DNA from: Lachnospiraceae bacterium YSD2013
Lineage (GTDB): Bacteria; Bacillota; Clostridia; Lachnospirales; Lachnospiraceae
DNA length: 64,000 nucleotides
Reading direction: 5' to 3'
NCBI GenBank assembly: GCA_900100895.1
Contig: FMTX01000007.1
Span: forward strand, 1-64,000
In this document: in pieces, positions 14,845 to 23,148 of the stretch
How positions within the stretch are numbered: the first letter of the stretch is position 1
Layout of the letters: each line of letters starts with the position of its first letter
Notes under the pieces: generated by a model
The model's database searches: none
Told to the model about the DNA's origin: nothing
The model's input: only the letters and a program-made list of their open reading frames with translations
Program-made: the position numbers and the translations under genes

Positions 14845-15546
14845 TTATACGTCTGTTTTATTGTTTTTCTTCAGTACGTATACAGTTTCTTCGAACTCTT
14901 CAAGTGCATTATACCCCGCATCGGTGACGCGGTAAACACCTGTGGATACATGTTCAAACCACCCGTAGAAGTTACTGTTCATTATGACAGAAGCCTTTTT
15001 GACGCCGGAAACAGTCGCCGCGTCCCTGCTTTTGCCTTCACCGCCCAGTTCCGCAAGTGCATCCAGCACTAAGAGCGCATCCTCGCGGTAGCTTGTAATC
15101 AGCTTCTTGCGTGTGACGCCGCCGGTGTTACCCTTTGTGCGGCGCTTTTCAAACTCCGCACTGGCGTGCTCGCTTCTGCGCCGGTTCATTTTCTTGAAGT
15201 CTTCAAGCGAGCTCACCACAGGCTCGCTGATAATCTCCACTCGCCCCGTTCTCTTAGAGACCGCTATGAGTCCTATGCCAAGGCGCTTTAATATATAAAT
15301 CTTGTCGCGAACGGCTTTCGAGCGCATATTCTTGGGGTTGAAGGTTCCCACATAGACAGTGTCTACGAGTTTCTGCCTCAGCGCCGCCTGCTGGAATACC
15401 CTGAAGTCAAGCGTCTGCTTAAGCTCCACCGCAGCAGTCTCGTCTCCGCGTCTCATGTACATATCCATGCCGTCCACTTCACCGTCAACGGTATAGCCGC
15501 GGCCTTCAAAGTATTTTTTTATCGGATTAAAAAGTTCTTTTTCCAT
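14845..15546 (-). CDS. DUF2161-family PD-(D/E)XK-type phosphodiesterase
   Basis: The 233-residue protein begins with E-K-E-L-F-N-P-I-K-K-Y-F-E-G-R-G-Y-T and has V-E-L-K-Q-T-L-D-F-R-V-F-Q-Q-A at about 40-55, the conserved core of DUF2161, a predicted PD-(D/E)XK-fold phosphodiesterase. The E-x-K of VELK fits the active-site motif. The C-terminal third resembles a winged helix (S-R-D-A-A-T-V-S-G-V-K-K-A). The function is unknown. Its ATG lies 2 bp past the stop of the Crp/Fnr gene, so the two are surely co-transcribed. Confidence 0.8.
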   Translation of the reverse strand: MEKELFNPIKKYFEGRGYTVDGEVDGMDMYMRRGDETAAVELKQTLDFRVFQQAALRQKLVDTVYVGTFNPKNMRSKAVRDKIYILKRLGIGLIAVSKRTGRVEIISEPVVSSLEDFKKMNRRRSEHASAEFEKRRTKGNTGGVTRKKLITSYREDALLVLDALAELGGEGKSRDAATVSGVKKASVIMNSNFYGWFEHVSTGVYRVTDAGYNALEEFEETVYVLKKNNKTDV

Positions 15547-15548
15547 CG

Positions 15549-16208
15549 TTACTCGGCGAAGTACTCAAGCCCCTCTCTGTCTTTGATTTTAAAAGTCGCC
15601 TTACCCACGTCGATAAGGCCCTCATCCTGCATGTTCATGAGTTCTCTCGAAAGTGACGGTCTCGTGGTGCCGAGGTAATCCGCCAGTTCCTCACGCTTCA
15701 TGTCGGTGGCAAAAGAATCTCCCTCGCCCGCCGAGTCAAGCACCCACATCGCGATGCGTTCTTTGAGCGTCTTGCCCGAAAGCAGGTAGAGCTTGCGCGT
15801 CATCAAAAAGTTCTTGCCCGACTGCACATCAAGCATGTTTCTTACCACCGTCTGGTGCTTGTGGCACGCGTTCTTGCAGAAACCGTAGAAGAACTTTCGC
15901 GGAATCTCAAGCACAATCGTAGGCTCGCAGGCTATGGCGTCGTACCAGTATTCTTTTTCATCGGAGAATAGGAACATTTCGCCGAAAACGTCTTTCTCAT
16001 AGACTGTAAAAAGAACGTTTCTTTTGCCTGATGCAAAGTCCTTGCAGATCATAACGCTACCCTTCTTAATCACGAACATGCTGTTAGGCGCGTCGCCCTG
16101 TCTGAAGATGTATTCTCCGGGCTTAAACTCTCTGTCACGGGCTTCCGCACAGGTAAGCATCTTCTCCTGTTCTTCTTCGGTTATGTCCTGAAATAATCTG
16201 CACTGCAT
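15549..16208 (-). CDS. Crp/Fnr-family transcriptional regulator
   Basis: The 219-residue protein has an N-terminal cyclic-nucleotide-binding fold (F-K-P-G-E-Y-I-F-R-Q-G-D-A-P at about 29-42, K-D-V-F-G-E-M at about 73) and a C-terminal Crp-type HTH (K-R-E-E-L-A-D-Y-L-G-T-T-R-P-S-L-S-R-E-L). Several Cys residues (3, 18, 55, 94, 111, 115) are present, but no clear N-terminal Fe-S cluster motif as in FNR, so haem, redox or another signal is possible. It is the likely binder of the TGTAAC-GTTACA palindromes at 14742 and 17296, which flank its locus. Confidence 0.9.
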   Translation of the reverse strand: MQCRLFQDITEEEQEKMLTCAEARDREFKPGEYIFRQGDAPNSMFVIKKGSVMICKDFASGKRNVLFTVYEKDVFGEMFLFSDEKEYWYDAIACEPTIVLEIPRKFFYGFCKNACHKHQTVVRNMLDVQSGKNFLMTRKLYLLSGKTLKERIAMWVLDSAGEGDSFATDMKREELADYLGTTRPSLSRELMNMQDEGLIDVGKATFKIKDREGLEYFAE

Positions 16209-16219
16209 GAGTTGCTCCT

Positions 16220-16234
16220 CTTATGAATCATAAG
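16220..16234. promoter_or_regulatory. 7-1-7 palindrome before the Crp/Fnr gene
   Basis: CTTATGA-A-TCATAAG is perfect and has the 7-1-7 shape of Fur/PerR boxes. It sits just upstream of the ribosome site, so bound protein would block transcription. The regulator is not known. Confidence 0.5.
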
Positions 16235-16256
16235 AACATTTTAGCACAGTCAAACA

Positions 16257-16278
16257 GTGGCGGGTATTAACCCGCCAC
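16257..16278 (-). terminator. Hairpin after the rubrerythrin gene
   Basis: GTGGCGGG / CCCGCCAC is a perfect 8-bp stem with a 6-nt loop. The following T-run is short (TGTTT), so termination may be partial. Confidence 0.6.
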
Positions 16279-16294
16279 CATTGTCTGTATCGTT

Positions 16295-16834
16295 TTAGTA
16301 ATTTTCTTCGTGTACTTCGAAGTAAGCCTGAGGATGTGCGCATACGGGGCATACCTCGGGAGCCTTGGTGCCTACTACGATGTGACCGCAGTTACGGCAC
16401 TCCCACACTTTAACTTCGCTCTTCTCGAATACCTGTCTGGTTTCGACGTTCTTAAGAAGTGCGCGATATCTCTCTTCGTGAGTCTTCTCGATTGCAGCTA
16501 CGCCTCTGAACTTAGCTGCGAGCTCAGGGAAGCCTTCTTCATCCGCTGTCTTGGCGAACTCGTCGTACATGTCGGTCCACTCGTAGTTCTCACCGTCGGC
16601 TGCTGCCGCGAGATTCTCAAGAGTATCTCCGATTCCGTTAAGTTCTTTGAACCAAAGCTTTGCGTGTTCTTTTTCATTGTCGGCGGTCTTTAAGAAAAGT
16701 GCCGCAATCTGCTCGAAGCCTTCTTTCTTGGCCTTCGATGCGAAGTAAGTGTATTTGTTGCGGGCCTGGCTCTCGCCTGCGAAAGCTGCCTGTAAATTCT
16801 TCTCTGTCTGTGTACCTGCGTATTTATTTGCCAT
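16295..16834 (-). CDS. Rubrerythrin
   Basis: The 179-residue protein has the ferritin-like di-iron four-helix domain, with E-S-Q-A-R-N-K-Y and E-K-E-H at about 20-55 and I-E-K-T-H-E-E-R-Y at about 118, and a C-terminal rubredoxin domain with W-E-C-R-N-C-G and C-P-V-C-A-H-P. It reduces hydrogen peroxide with electrons from NADH via rubredoxin-type carriers in the cytoplasm of anaerobes. It follows the superoxide reductase gene by about 20 bp on the same strand. Together they form a superoxide-to-peroxide-to-water detoxification operon. Confidence 0.96.
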   Translation of the reverse strand: MANKYAGTQTEKNLQAAFAGESQARNKYTYFASKAKKEGFEQIAALFLKTADNEKEHAKLWFKELNGIGDTLENLAAAADGENYEWTDMYDEFAKTADEEGFPELAAKFRGVAAIEKTHEERYRALLKNVETRQVFEKSEVKVWECRNCGHIVVGTKAPEVCPVCAHPQAYFEVHEENY

Positions 16835-16855
16835 AATTAATTCTCCTGTCTTTTT

Positions 16856-17230
16856 TTATTTCTTCCAAAGTCCGTGTAAGTTGCAGTATTCGTAAGTAGC
16901 TACGAGTTCTTCGCCTGCTGCCAGCACGAATTCAGCCTTGGGCGCTTCGCCGGGCTTTAAGAACTTAATCTGATAGCCCTTACTTGTCTCGATTGCCACG
17001 AACTCAATGTAGTGAGCGTCCATCATAGGGTGCTCAACTTCGCCTACTGTAACCTTAACGGTATTTCCTTCAACCGCAACTGCGGGAACATGCTTCTCAA
17101 CAGCGGCATCGGTAGTACCGGGAATCAACTCTGTCATTGCCTCGCCGCAGCATACTACGGGAACTGCGGTTTCCTTAACCTTCACGATAATCTGTCCACA
17201 GTGGGAACAACGATAAAACTTCAAACTCAT
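16856..17230 (-). CDS. Desulfoferrodoxin-type superoxide reductase
   Basis: The 124-residue protein has an N-terminal desulforedoxin site (Cys8, Cys11, Cys27, Cys28) and the neelaredoxin-type iron site formed by His47 (E-K-H-V-P), His67, His73, Cys116 and His119 (C-N-L-H-G-L-W). This is the two-iron class I arrangement. It reduces superoxide to hydrogen peroxide. The ATG at 17230 was chosen because GGAGG lies 7 bp upstream; an upstream frame to 17296 would run across the promoter. First gene of the operon with rubrerythrin, with an FNR/CRP-type site at -41.5. Confidence 0.95.
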   Translation of the reverse strand: MSLKFYRCSHCGQIIVKVKETAVPVVCCGEAMTELIPGTTDAAVEKHVPAVAVEGNTVKVTVGEVEHPMMDAHYIEFVAIETSKGYQIKFLKPGEAPKAEFVLAAGEELVATYEYCNLHGLWKK

Positions 17231-17261
17231 TGTAACGTCCTCCTTTTTCTTAACTGACTTA

Positions 17262-17304
17262 AGTGTACTTAATTTCCCTTGAAAATTCTGTAACATATGT
17301 TACA
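17262..17304 (-). promoter_or_regulatory. Superoxide reductase promoter with perfect FNR/CRP-type palindrome
   Basis: TGTAACATATGTTACA (17289-17304) is a perfect 16-bp palindrome. Its centre lies exactly 32 bp upstream of the centre of a -10 TACACT (17262-17267), again -41.5 from the predicted start. Confidence 0.75.
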
Positions 17305-17313
17305 TTCTCTATC

Positions 17314-18006
17314 TTAACCCTGCCGATTGATAAGTTTTACAAGTTCCATCTCAGGGGTAAGTTCTGTGGCCTTCACGCACACCGAATATCTGTATCCGGC
17401 ATCGCAGTCCCATTCATACAAAGAAAACGTATCGGGCTCAATTCCGTCACCCTTCACACCCGTAACTCTCAATATGCCTGTCCGCTCGTAATCACCTTCA
17501 AAACAGATTTCAAAGCTGTTAAGCGGGCGCTTTAAACCCTCTCCGGTTGCTTTGATAAAGCTTTCCTTGAGCGTCCAGATACGGGTGAAAACTTCGGCGT
17601 TATCACGCGCAAGTTCTGCCTCGTGCTCGGTAAAGAAACGATTGGCTACCTTGGTATTGTCCTTAATCATTTCAACATCGCAGCCTACCTCACAGTCGCT
17701 AATGGCGCACATAACCTTGTCGCCGGAGTGGGAGAGGCTGAAATCTATCATAAGCTCGCGGGCATCGGTAAGCATCGCCTTGCCAAACTCTGCTTCCGTA
17801 AAAGACCACAGGTTCTTAGGTACGCCCACATTCTCGAGGGCTTTCTTAAGAAGAATGCCTGCGCCGATTGATTGGCACTTGGGCTTTTGAAGCTTGATGC
17901 TGTCCGCTTTCTTTTGCCGCCACGGGATAGACTTTTTGTAATAGTATTCGTAAGTCTTCTCATCGTAGAGAGGCGTGATGTCGGCTATATAAACCTTCAG
18001 AAACAT
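17314..18006 (-). CDS. Sfp-type 4'-phosphopantetheinyl transferase
   Basis: The 230-residue protein has the Sfp-family motifs F-S-L-S-H-S-G-D at about 88, V-G-C-D-V-E at about 107 (the magnesium-binding Asp and Glu) and W-T-L-K-E-S-F-I-K-A-T-G-E-G-L at about 145. Sfp-type enzymes activate carrier proteins by moving phosphopantetheine from CoA to a serine, usually for secondary metabolism or as the cell's only PPTase. No polyketide or nonribosomal peptide genes are seen in the window. It is followed by no obvious partner and preceded by a small gene 10 bp upstream. Confidence 0.92.
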   Translation of the reverse strand: MFLKVYIADITPLYDEKTYEYYYKKSIPWRQKKADSIKLQKPKCQSIGAGILLKKALENVGVPKNLWSFTEAEFGKAMLTDARELMIDFSLSHSGDKVMCAISDCEVGCDVEMIKDNTKVANRFFTEHEAELARDNAEVFTRIWTLKESFIKATGEGLKRPLNSFEICFEGDYERTGILRVTGVKGDGIEPDTFSLYEWDCDAGYRYSVCVKATELTPEMELVKLINRQG

Positions 18007-18016
18007 AGCTCGTCCC

Positions 18017-18190
18017 CTAGTCGATGAGACTGTAAGTCATCATCTCGTACTTAAGCTTGGAACCTTCCCGGATGTTATAGGGAAGAAGCGCTCTCGCAAC
18101 AAGCTTTAAGTCGTCGGTTTTCTCGTCGGTTCTCTTTAAATTAGCGTAATCTCCGTCAATTGAGACTACCTCATAATACATAGTTTCCAA
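18017..18190 (-). CDS. Small conserved-looking protein of unknown function
   Basis: About 57 residues. The start was placed at TTG 18190 because GGAAGGTG lies 7 bp upstream; ATG 18181 is the alternative. A promoter with TATAAT (18219-18224), preceded by TGG, would start transcription near 18212, which rules out earlier starts. The protein (M-Y-Y-E-V-V-S-I-D-G-D-Y-A-N-L, then P-Y-N-I-R-E-G-S-K-L) looks like a small beta barrel similar in feel to DUF3006 proteins. It is probably co-transcribed with the PPTase gene. Not assigned. Confidence 0.6.
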   Translation of the reverse strand: METMYYEVVSIDGDYANLKRTDEKTDDLKLVARALLPYNIREGSKLKYEMMTYSLID

Positions 18191-18358
18191 TTTTGTCACC
18201 TTCCAAACCAGTATCATGATTATACCACGAATTGTCTGAATATAATAGAGCGGCCTGCAAAATCGGCACAAAACACGCAGGATTTTTTCTTTTTCCTTAA
18301 GATTGCGAATGAAAGTTTATGATTGTTTGCAGGTTTTCTTAATAAGGTGCCGGAGCCC

Positions 18359-18387
18359 TTGATATAGGCCGATTCTGCGGATACACT
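18359..18387 (+). promoter_or_regulatory. Promoter of the DUF6688-like gene
   Basis: TTGATA (18359-18364) and TACACT (18382-18387) are 17 bp apart, about 55 bp before the ATG. Confidence 0.7.
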
Positions 18388-18443
18388 TAGGGCGAAATCA
18401 ATTGTTGGATTATGATTTGTGTTATTTGGGAGGTTAAACGACT

Positions 18444-19574
18444 ATGTTTGGTAAAATCCATCCGACTGTAGCAGGCTTTTTTATCATTATAATCGCTTTC
18501 GGTGTTCCGGCGGTGCTTACTGCAGTTAATGTCTATCATCTGTTTACATTGAAAGTTCGTAATTTGTTCAGACGAATTGTGTGGGCACTTACGCTGATAT
18601 GCGGTTTGGTGTTATCGCAACTCTACGCTGTAGTTATTACGGACATGCAGAATGAACCCTGGGATAAGGCTCTGTACTCAGGCTTTCATCAGCCGATCTG
18701 GAGCGAAGGAAAAGTTTTCTACCTGACTATCTGCATTCTTGCGCTTATAGGCTTTATAGTACTGGACAGATTTCAGGCAAGCACAATTCCACCGCTCGTC
18801 ACAGTTTTGTGTATGGCGCCGATGTACGCCATGATGGCAACCTGTGTGGTATGGTGTATACAGATTAAGGTTGTTCCCGACGGTCTTCCCTTGATGATTC
18901 TGCCGCTCAATATCATCATCATGATTCTTTCGGTCATCCGCAGCGCGATTAACGAGTGGAACGCTTCTGTCGAGCACGATGAAGCTTTGTATGGCAAAAA
19001 CAAGTTTCTCTATACGCTTAACAAATGGCTGTCCAAAGCGGCTTTGTGGCCGGTGTTTGCATTTGTGGCTGTTATACCGCTTCTCGGAGTCATTCTTTTA
19101 ATACTTACTCTGTTCGGTCAGCAGCCGGACATAATAGTTAAAGCCTGGACCGAAACCGCCGACTATACGTTTTCTCAGAGAATTGCTCCGCCCAACCTTC
19201 CTTACGAAGGACATTACCTCTGTACGGTCGCCGCGCGCGGGCACAAGGGACTCGTGAAACCTCTGCGTTACGGTGAGCGAAACGGCACGGTTGTGGTGGT
19301 CAATCGCCAGCTTGAGATTGCCAACGCCTTCGAGCAAGTGATTGAAGAACGCACGCCCCGCTTCCACCGCGCTGTCCGTAACTTCTACGACAAGCACGGC
19401 CTCCCCATCGCGCGCGTTATCCGCACCAAGTTTTCATCCGATGTGGTCTACATCCTCATGAAGCCCTTGGAATGGATATTCCTTATCGTCCTTTACTTAA
19501 GCGATGCCAATCCCGAAAACCGCATCCACGTGCAGTATCTTCCGGGATACAGAGATTTTCTGAAAGCTAAATAA
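18444..19574 (+). CDS. Multi-pass membrane protein, DUF6688-like
   Basis: The 376-residue protein has six to seven hydrophobic segments between residues 8 and 230 and a cytoplasmic-looking C-terminal part. That part carries the phrase G-H-K-G-L-V-K-P-L-R-Y-G, then V-N-R-Q-L-E-I-A-N-A-F-E and R-N-F-Y-D-K-H-G-L-P. I associate these phrases with family DUF6688, whose function is unknown; this is from memory. GGGAGG precedes the ATG and a strong promoter and terminator make it monocistronic. Confidence 0.75.
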   Translation: MFGKIHPTVAGFFIIIIAFGVPAVLTAVNVYHLFTLKVRNLFRRIVWALTLICGLVLSQLYAVVITDMQNEPWDKALYSGFHQPIWSEGKVFYLTICILALIGFIVLDRFQASTIPPLVTVLCMAPMYAMMATCVVWCIQIKVVPDGLPLMILPLNIIIMILSVIRSAINEWNASVEHDEALYGKNKFLYTLNKWLSKAALWPVFAFVAVIPLLGVILLILTLFGQQPDIIVKAWTETADYTFSQRIAPPNLPYEGHYLCTVAARGHKGLVKPLRYGERNGTVVVVNRQLEIANAFEQVIEERTPRFHRAVRNFYDKHGLPIARVIRTKFSSDVVYILMKPLEWIFLIVLYLSDANPENRIHVQYLPGYRDFLKAK

Positions 19575-19586
19575 TGAGCATAAAAC

Positions 19587-19620
19587 AGCCCCGAACATTA
19601 AACTGTCCGGGGCTTTCTTT
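19587..19620. terminator. Bidirectional terminator
   Basis: AGCCCCG and CGGGGCT form the stem, followed by TTTCTTT on the plus strand and preceded by A-rich sequence. It serves the convergent DUF6688-like and GH120 genes. Confidence 0.8.
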
Positions 19621-19632
19621 ATACTATAATGC

Positions 19633-21606
19633 TTACCAAACTGCCTTCTTGAGACTATCCTTGCTTACGAAAGGACCGGGCACTGTGGTGATACCGCGGT
19701 GGTCGCCGAAGTAGTCCTGATCGAAGGTGATTGCGGAACCGTCGGGATTCTCAAAGCGCTGCTCGGGCTGGAATGCCTTGCCGAGGATATCGCTGGTGAT
19801 GATACCGTCGCTGAAATCCTTAAGGAAGTCGAATACATTGGTCTTAACGGTGTACTTACCGTTCTTCTCCACAAGTTCAACCTTAACCTTGGCTTTCTTG
19901 TCAACGAGCTTGTTCTTTTCCTTCTTCCATGCAAGCGCGCCGCCAAGATATACATTACCGTCGGCCCATACAGGAAGGTGATCGAACTGGAACTTGGCAA
20001 GCTTGCCCATGTCGGGACGCTTTACGTCGAGATCGAAGTTCTTAATCCACTCATCGTAGGTAGGATACTCATCGAAGTACCATGTACCGGGAGTCGAATC
20101 GGCCTTGTTAATCTTGCCGGTTTCTTTGTCCTTAACGTTGGGCCACATCTTGATGAAGATATTGTTGTAGAATCTGTCGTCACCGTGGTTAATGGTGTTA
20201 AAGCCCGCTACCTCTGTCCTGTGACGGATGTGGTAAGGTGTGTAACGGGGACCTGTACCTCCGCCTACCTGAAGGAATGCACCGCAGATAAGGTTATGAA
20301 CCAGCGCAACGCTCTCAGTAGCGAAGAACAACGATGCTTTTGACAAAAGAATATTGTTATCAATAAGTGTAGGTCCGTGACCCACCTCTACGAAGATATC
20401 CTGGCTTCCCATGCCACCCTCGGCCCATGTACAGAAGTCGGGACGATAGTTGTCGTGAAGAAGGTTCTGGGTGATACGTGTACCCTGAGCCTCCCAGTCA
20501 CACCAAATACCCATGGTGGAGTGGTGAATATGGTTACGACGAATGGTTACGTCGATAGCTGCGTGAAGCTTGATACCTGAAATCTCAGCGCCGCCCAGCT
20601 GCTGCATGTTGTTGATGTTATGAATATGGTTGTCCTCAATGGTTGAGAAGACAGCACCCATTCTGCCTACGATACCTGTCTGCTCGCAGTGGTGAATGTG
20701 GCAACGACGCACGATATGTGAACCGATGCGTTCCTTAAGCCATCCATGATACTGACCGCGGCATACTGCGTCACGCTCCATCTGCGTAGGGCTCTTTAAA
20801 TGCTTGGTGGTAAAATAATGATCGTTCTCGGGATCGTAATACTTACCGAGGGAAATACCGCAGCACTTGGAGTTGGAAATCTCACAATCCTCGATAATCC
20901 AGCCTTTGCTCCAGTGAGGACCGATCATGCCGTCCTGGAAAGCTGCCGGAGGCGCCCATGTGGTAGCCGCCTTCTGAATATTGAAGCCGGATACGGTAAT
21001 GTAGCCGCGTCCCTGCTTCTCAGGGAAGAAGCAACGACGGCGAACATTAATCTCGACATTCTCCTTATTGGGATCGAACTCATGGAAGTTTGCATAAATA
21101 ACCGTATCGTTACCGTCCTGCTCAGCAAACCACTTATATACAGAGAACTCCGGGTCCCACGAAGGTGTGTAAACCTCTCCCGCAAGACATTCCTTGAGGC
21201 TCTCTGTCTCATATAACATCTTATCGTTAAGATATACCGCACCGGTATGACGCACAGCGGGCGCAAAGTACCAGTCACCGTATACCTCGGTAGTATAAGG
21301 ATTGTAGTTACCGAACACGCCGTTTCCTACACGAACAACCCATGTCGTTCCCTTATACTTCTTCCAGCCTTTCACAACCTCGGCACCGGTAATAACCGCA
21401 CCCAAAGGCTCCTCTGAACGATAAACGATTCTCTCGTCCTTGGTGCCGCCGCGAAGCGGATTAACGTACTCTCTGTACACACCCTTCGCAACAATTACCT
21501 CGTCGCCGGGCTTGGCAACCCTTGCAGCATCATTGATGTGCTTAAACGGTCTTTCTTTGGATCCGTCGCCCTCAGTGAGTGCCGCCTGATTAACATATAT
21601 AGTCAT
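19633..21606 (-). CDS. GH120 beta-xylosidase (right-handed beta-helix)
   Basis: The 657-residue protein starts with a DUF1565-like segment (Y-V-N-Q-A-A-L-T-E-G-D-G-S-K-E-R-P-F) and continues as a parallel beta-helix with many H-N-x-I-H repeats. Length and pattern fit GH120, typified by XylC of Thermoanaerobacterium. The probable nucleophile is the Asp in M-G-I-W-C-D-W-E and the acid/base the Glu in D-I-F-V-E-V-G-H. There is no signal peptide, so it acts on imported xylo-oligosaccharides, alongside the GH39 enzyme. Between the two catalytic residues there are about 14 more residues than I recall for XylC. Confidence 0.88.
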   Translation of the reverse strand: MTIYVNQAALTEGDGSKERPFKHINDAARVAKPGDEVIVAKGVYREYVNPLRGGTKDERIVYRSEEPLGAVITGAEVVKGWKKYKGTTWVVRVGNGVFGNYNPYTTEVYGDWYFAPAVRHTGAVYLNDKMLYETESLKECLAGEVYTPSWDPEFSVYKWFAEQDGNDTVIYANFHEFDPNKENVEINVRRRCFFPEKQGRGYITVSGFNIQKAATTWAPPAAFQDGMIGPHWSKGWIIEDCEISNSKCCGISLGKYYDPENDHYFTTKHLKSPTQMERDAVCRGQYHGWLKERIGSHIVRRCHIHHCEQTGIVGRMGAVFSTIEDNHIHNINNMQQLGGAEISGIKLHAAIDVTIRRNHIHHSTMGIWCDWEAQGTRITQNLLHDNYRPDFCTWAEGGMGSQDIFVEVGHGPTLIDNNILLSKASLFFATESVALVHNLICGAFLQVGGGTGPRYTPYHIRHRTEVAGFNTINHGDDRFYNNIFIKMWPNVKDKETGKINKADSTPGTWYFDEYPTYDEWIKNFDLDVKRPDMGKLAKFQFDHLPVWADGNVYLGGALAWKKEKNKLVDKKAKVKVELVEKNGKYTVKTNVFDFLKDFSDGIITSDILGKAFQPEQRFENPDGSAITFDQDYFGDHRGITTVPGPFVSKDSLKKAVW

Positions 21607-21636
21607 TTGTATACCTCCTGCACTATCGTGCCATTA

Positions 21637-22083
21637 TTATCTCATTTCGGGAAGAAACTCTTCCAATACCTTCACTGCCGCTTCCAGCTCAACCCTGTCT
21701 TCTTCACTGAATCTGTCCAAAGAAGGACTGTCGATATCCAACACACCGAAAATTTCCCCACCACGATGAATCGGAATCACAATCTCAGAATTGGACGCGC
21801 TGTCGCAGGCTATATGCGTCGGGAACTTGTGCACATCGGGAACCACAAGGGTTTCGTCCTTCTCTACAGCGGTTCCGCACACGCCACGGCCAATCTTAAT
21901 CTCCACGCAGGCAACCTTGCCCTGAAAAGAAGAAAGCACCAGCTTCCCATCTTTCATCTCGTAGAAGCCGGCCCAGTTGATATCTTCGAAACGCTCCCAA
22001 ATGAGCGCCGAAATATTGGCCAGATTAGCGCTTACATAGGGTACGCCCTCCACAAGCGCCCTGACCTCGTCACATATCCTCAT
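21637..22083 (-). CDS. Free methionine-R-sulfoxide reductase (GAF domain, fRMsr)
   Basis: The 148-residue protein is a single GAF domain with the fRMsr signature: N-W-A-G-F-Y at about 37, F-Q-G-K-V-A-C at about 53, G-R-G-V-C-G at about 67 and H-I-A-C-D-S-A-S at about 90. The conserved Cys residues of the catalytic cycle are present. It reduces free methionine-R-sulfoxide, complementing MsrA, which handles the S form. A short gap to the GH120 gene suggests possible co-transcription without functional link. Confidence 0.93.
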   Translation of the reverse strand: MRICDEVRALVEGVPYVSANLANISALIWERFEDINWAGFYEMKDGKLVLSSFQGKVACVEIKIGRGVCGTAVEKDETLVVPDVHKFPTHIACDSASNSEIVIPIHRGGEIFGVLDIDSPSLDRFSEEDRVELEAAVKVLEEFLPEMR

Positions 22084-22193
22084 AATCTAATCTCTCTTTC
22101 TCACGAACTTAATTCAATCTTAACTTCCTCCTCAAAAATAATCAATTCACTTATTGTAAAATGCGTTATATACTAACAAAAGAGGAAATTATA

Positions 22194-23111
22194 ATGACAA
22201 AACAGATAGGCGTCATCGCCGACATTCACAGTAACTTTACCGCTTTTAAGGTGGCGGTTGAATATATGCTTAAGCAGGGAATTGATGAGTTTTTTCTCCT
22301 AGGTGACTACGTATCCGATACAACAGATACTGCCGAGACCATGGAATATCTGTACAGTCTCATGGACACTTGCACTGTTAAGGCTCTTCGCGGCAATCGC
22401 GAGGACTATATGATTGGCCAAAGAAAGGTCATTCGCGGCGAGTCCGATTCTCCCAAGTGGATACCCAACTCTGCAAGCGGCAACCTTCTGTATACTTACG
22501 AGAGGCTGACGGACAGGGACGTTGATTTCTTTGAATCGCTTCCCATCACCTTCAAATACGAATGCGAAGGCTATCCTGCCATCACCTGCTGCCACGGCTC
22601 GCCAGATAATACCCGTGAGCTCATGCAGTTTGACGGCACCAATACCCACGAATGGCTTAATAGAATAGACACCGATTACCTTATCGCCGGCCACACGCAT
22701 TATCAGGGAAGCCTCGATTTTAACGGACGCCATTACTTCAACACAGGTTCCGCAGGCATTGCAATAAACGCCCCCGGCCTTGTTCAGTGCCTCATCATAC
22801 ACGGCTACACCGATACCGAAGAAGGCGGTGCCCGCTGGGAGCCCGAATTCCTAAGCCTTCCTTACGATGTAGACTACGTAATCGACAGCATCTACGAAAA
22901 AGGCCTCATGGACAAAGGCTTGTGGTTCATCTCCAACAACATCTTTACCCTTAAAACCGGCGAAGACTACACTCCGGAGCTCGTAAACACTGCCCATGAC
23001 CTTCAGGCCAAGGCCACCGGTGCACCTGTAAACTGGCCTCACATCGACGAGAAATATTTCGCCGAGGCAGCCTCAATCTTAGGCATCCCCGACTATAACA
23101 CCCGTAAATAA
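22194..23111 (+). CDS. Calcineurin-like metallophosphoesterase
   Basis: The 305-residue protein has the full phosphoesterase motif set: D-I-H at about 10-12 (I-A-D-I-H-S-N), G-D-Y at about 40, G-N-R-E-D at about 70, C-C-H-G-S-P at about 130 and A-G-H-T-H at about 165. It is closest to the YfcE/prpE-like serine/threonine-phosphatase or phosphodiesterase branch, with a long C-terminal helical part. The substrate is unknown. The ATG at 22194 follows AGAGGA; an upstream frame to 22161 has no site. A terminator follows at once. Confidence 0.88.
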   Translation: MTKQIGVIADIHSNFTAFKVAVEYMLKQGIDEFFLLGDYVSDTTDTAETMEYLYSLMDTCTVKALRGNREDYMIGQRKVIRGESDSPKWIPNSASGNLLYTYERLTDRDVDFFESLPITFKYECEGYPAITCCHGSPDNTRELMQFDGTNTHEWLNRIDTDYLIAGHTHYQGSLDFNGRHYFNTGSAGIAINAPGLVQCLIIHGYTDTEEGGARWEPEFLSLPYDVDYVIDSIYEKGLMDKGLWFISNNIFTLKTGEDYTPELVNTAHDLQAKATGAPVNWPHIDEKYFAEAASILGIPDYNTRK

Positions 23112-23116
23112 TAGCA

Positions 23117-23141
23117 AAGGCGACCGATAATCGGTCGCCTT
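23117..23141. terminator. Bidirectional terminator
   Basis: AAGGCGACCGA-TAA-TCGGTCGCCTT is a perfect 11-bp stem between convergent genes. Confidence 0.85.
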
Positions 23142-23148
23142 AATCTAT

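Noticed and set aside
16835-16855. Separate promoter for rubrerythrin
   Set aside because: The gap to the superoxide reductase gene is about 20 bp and holds only the ribosome site, so the two share a transcript.
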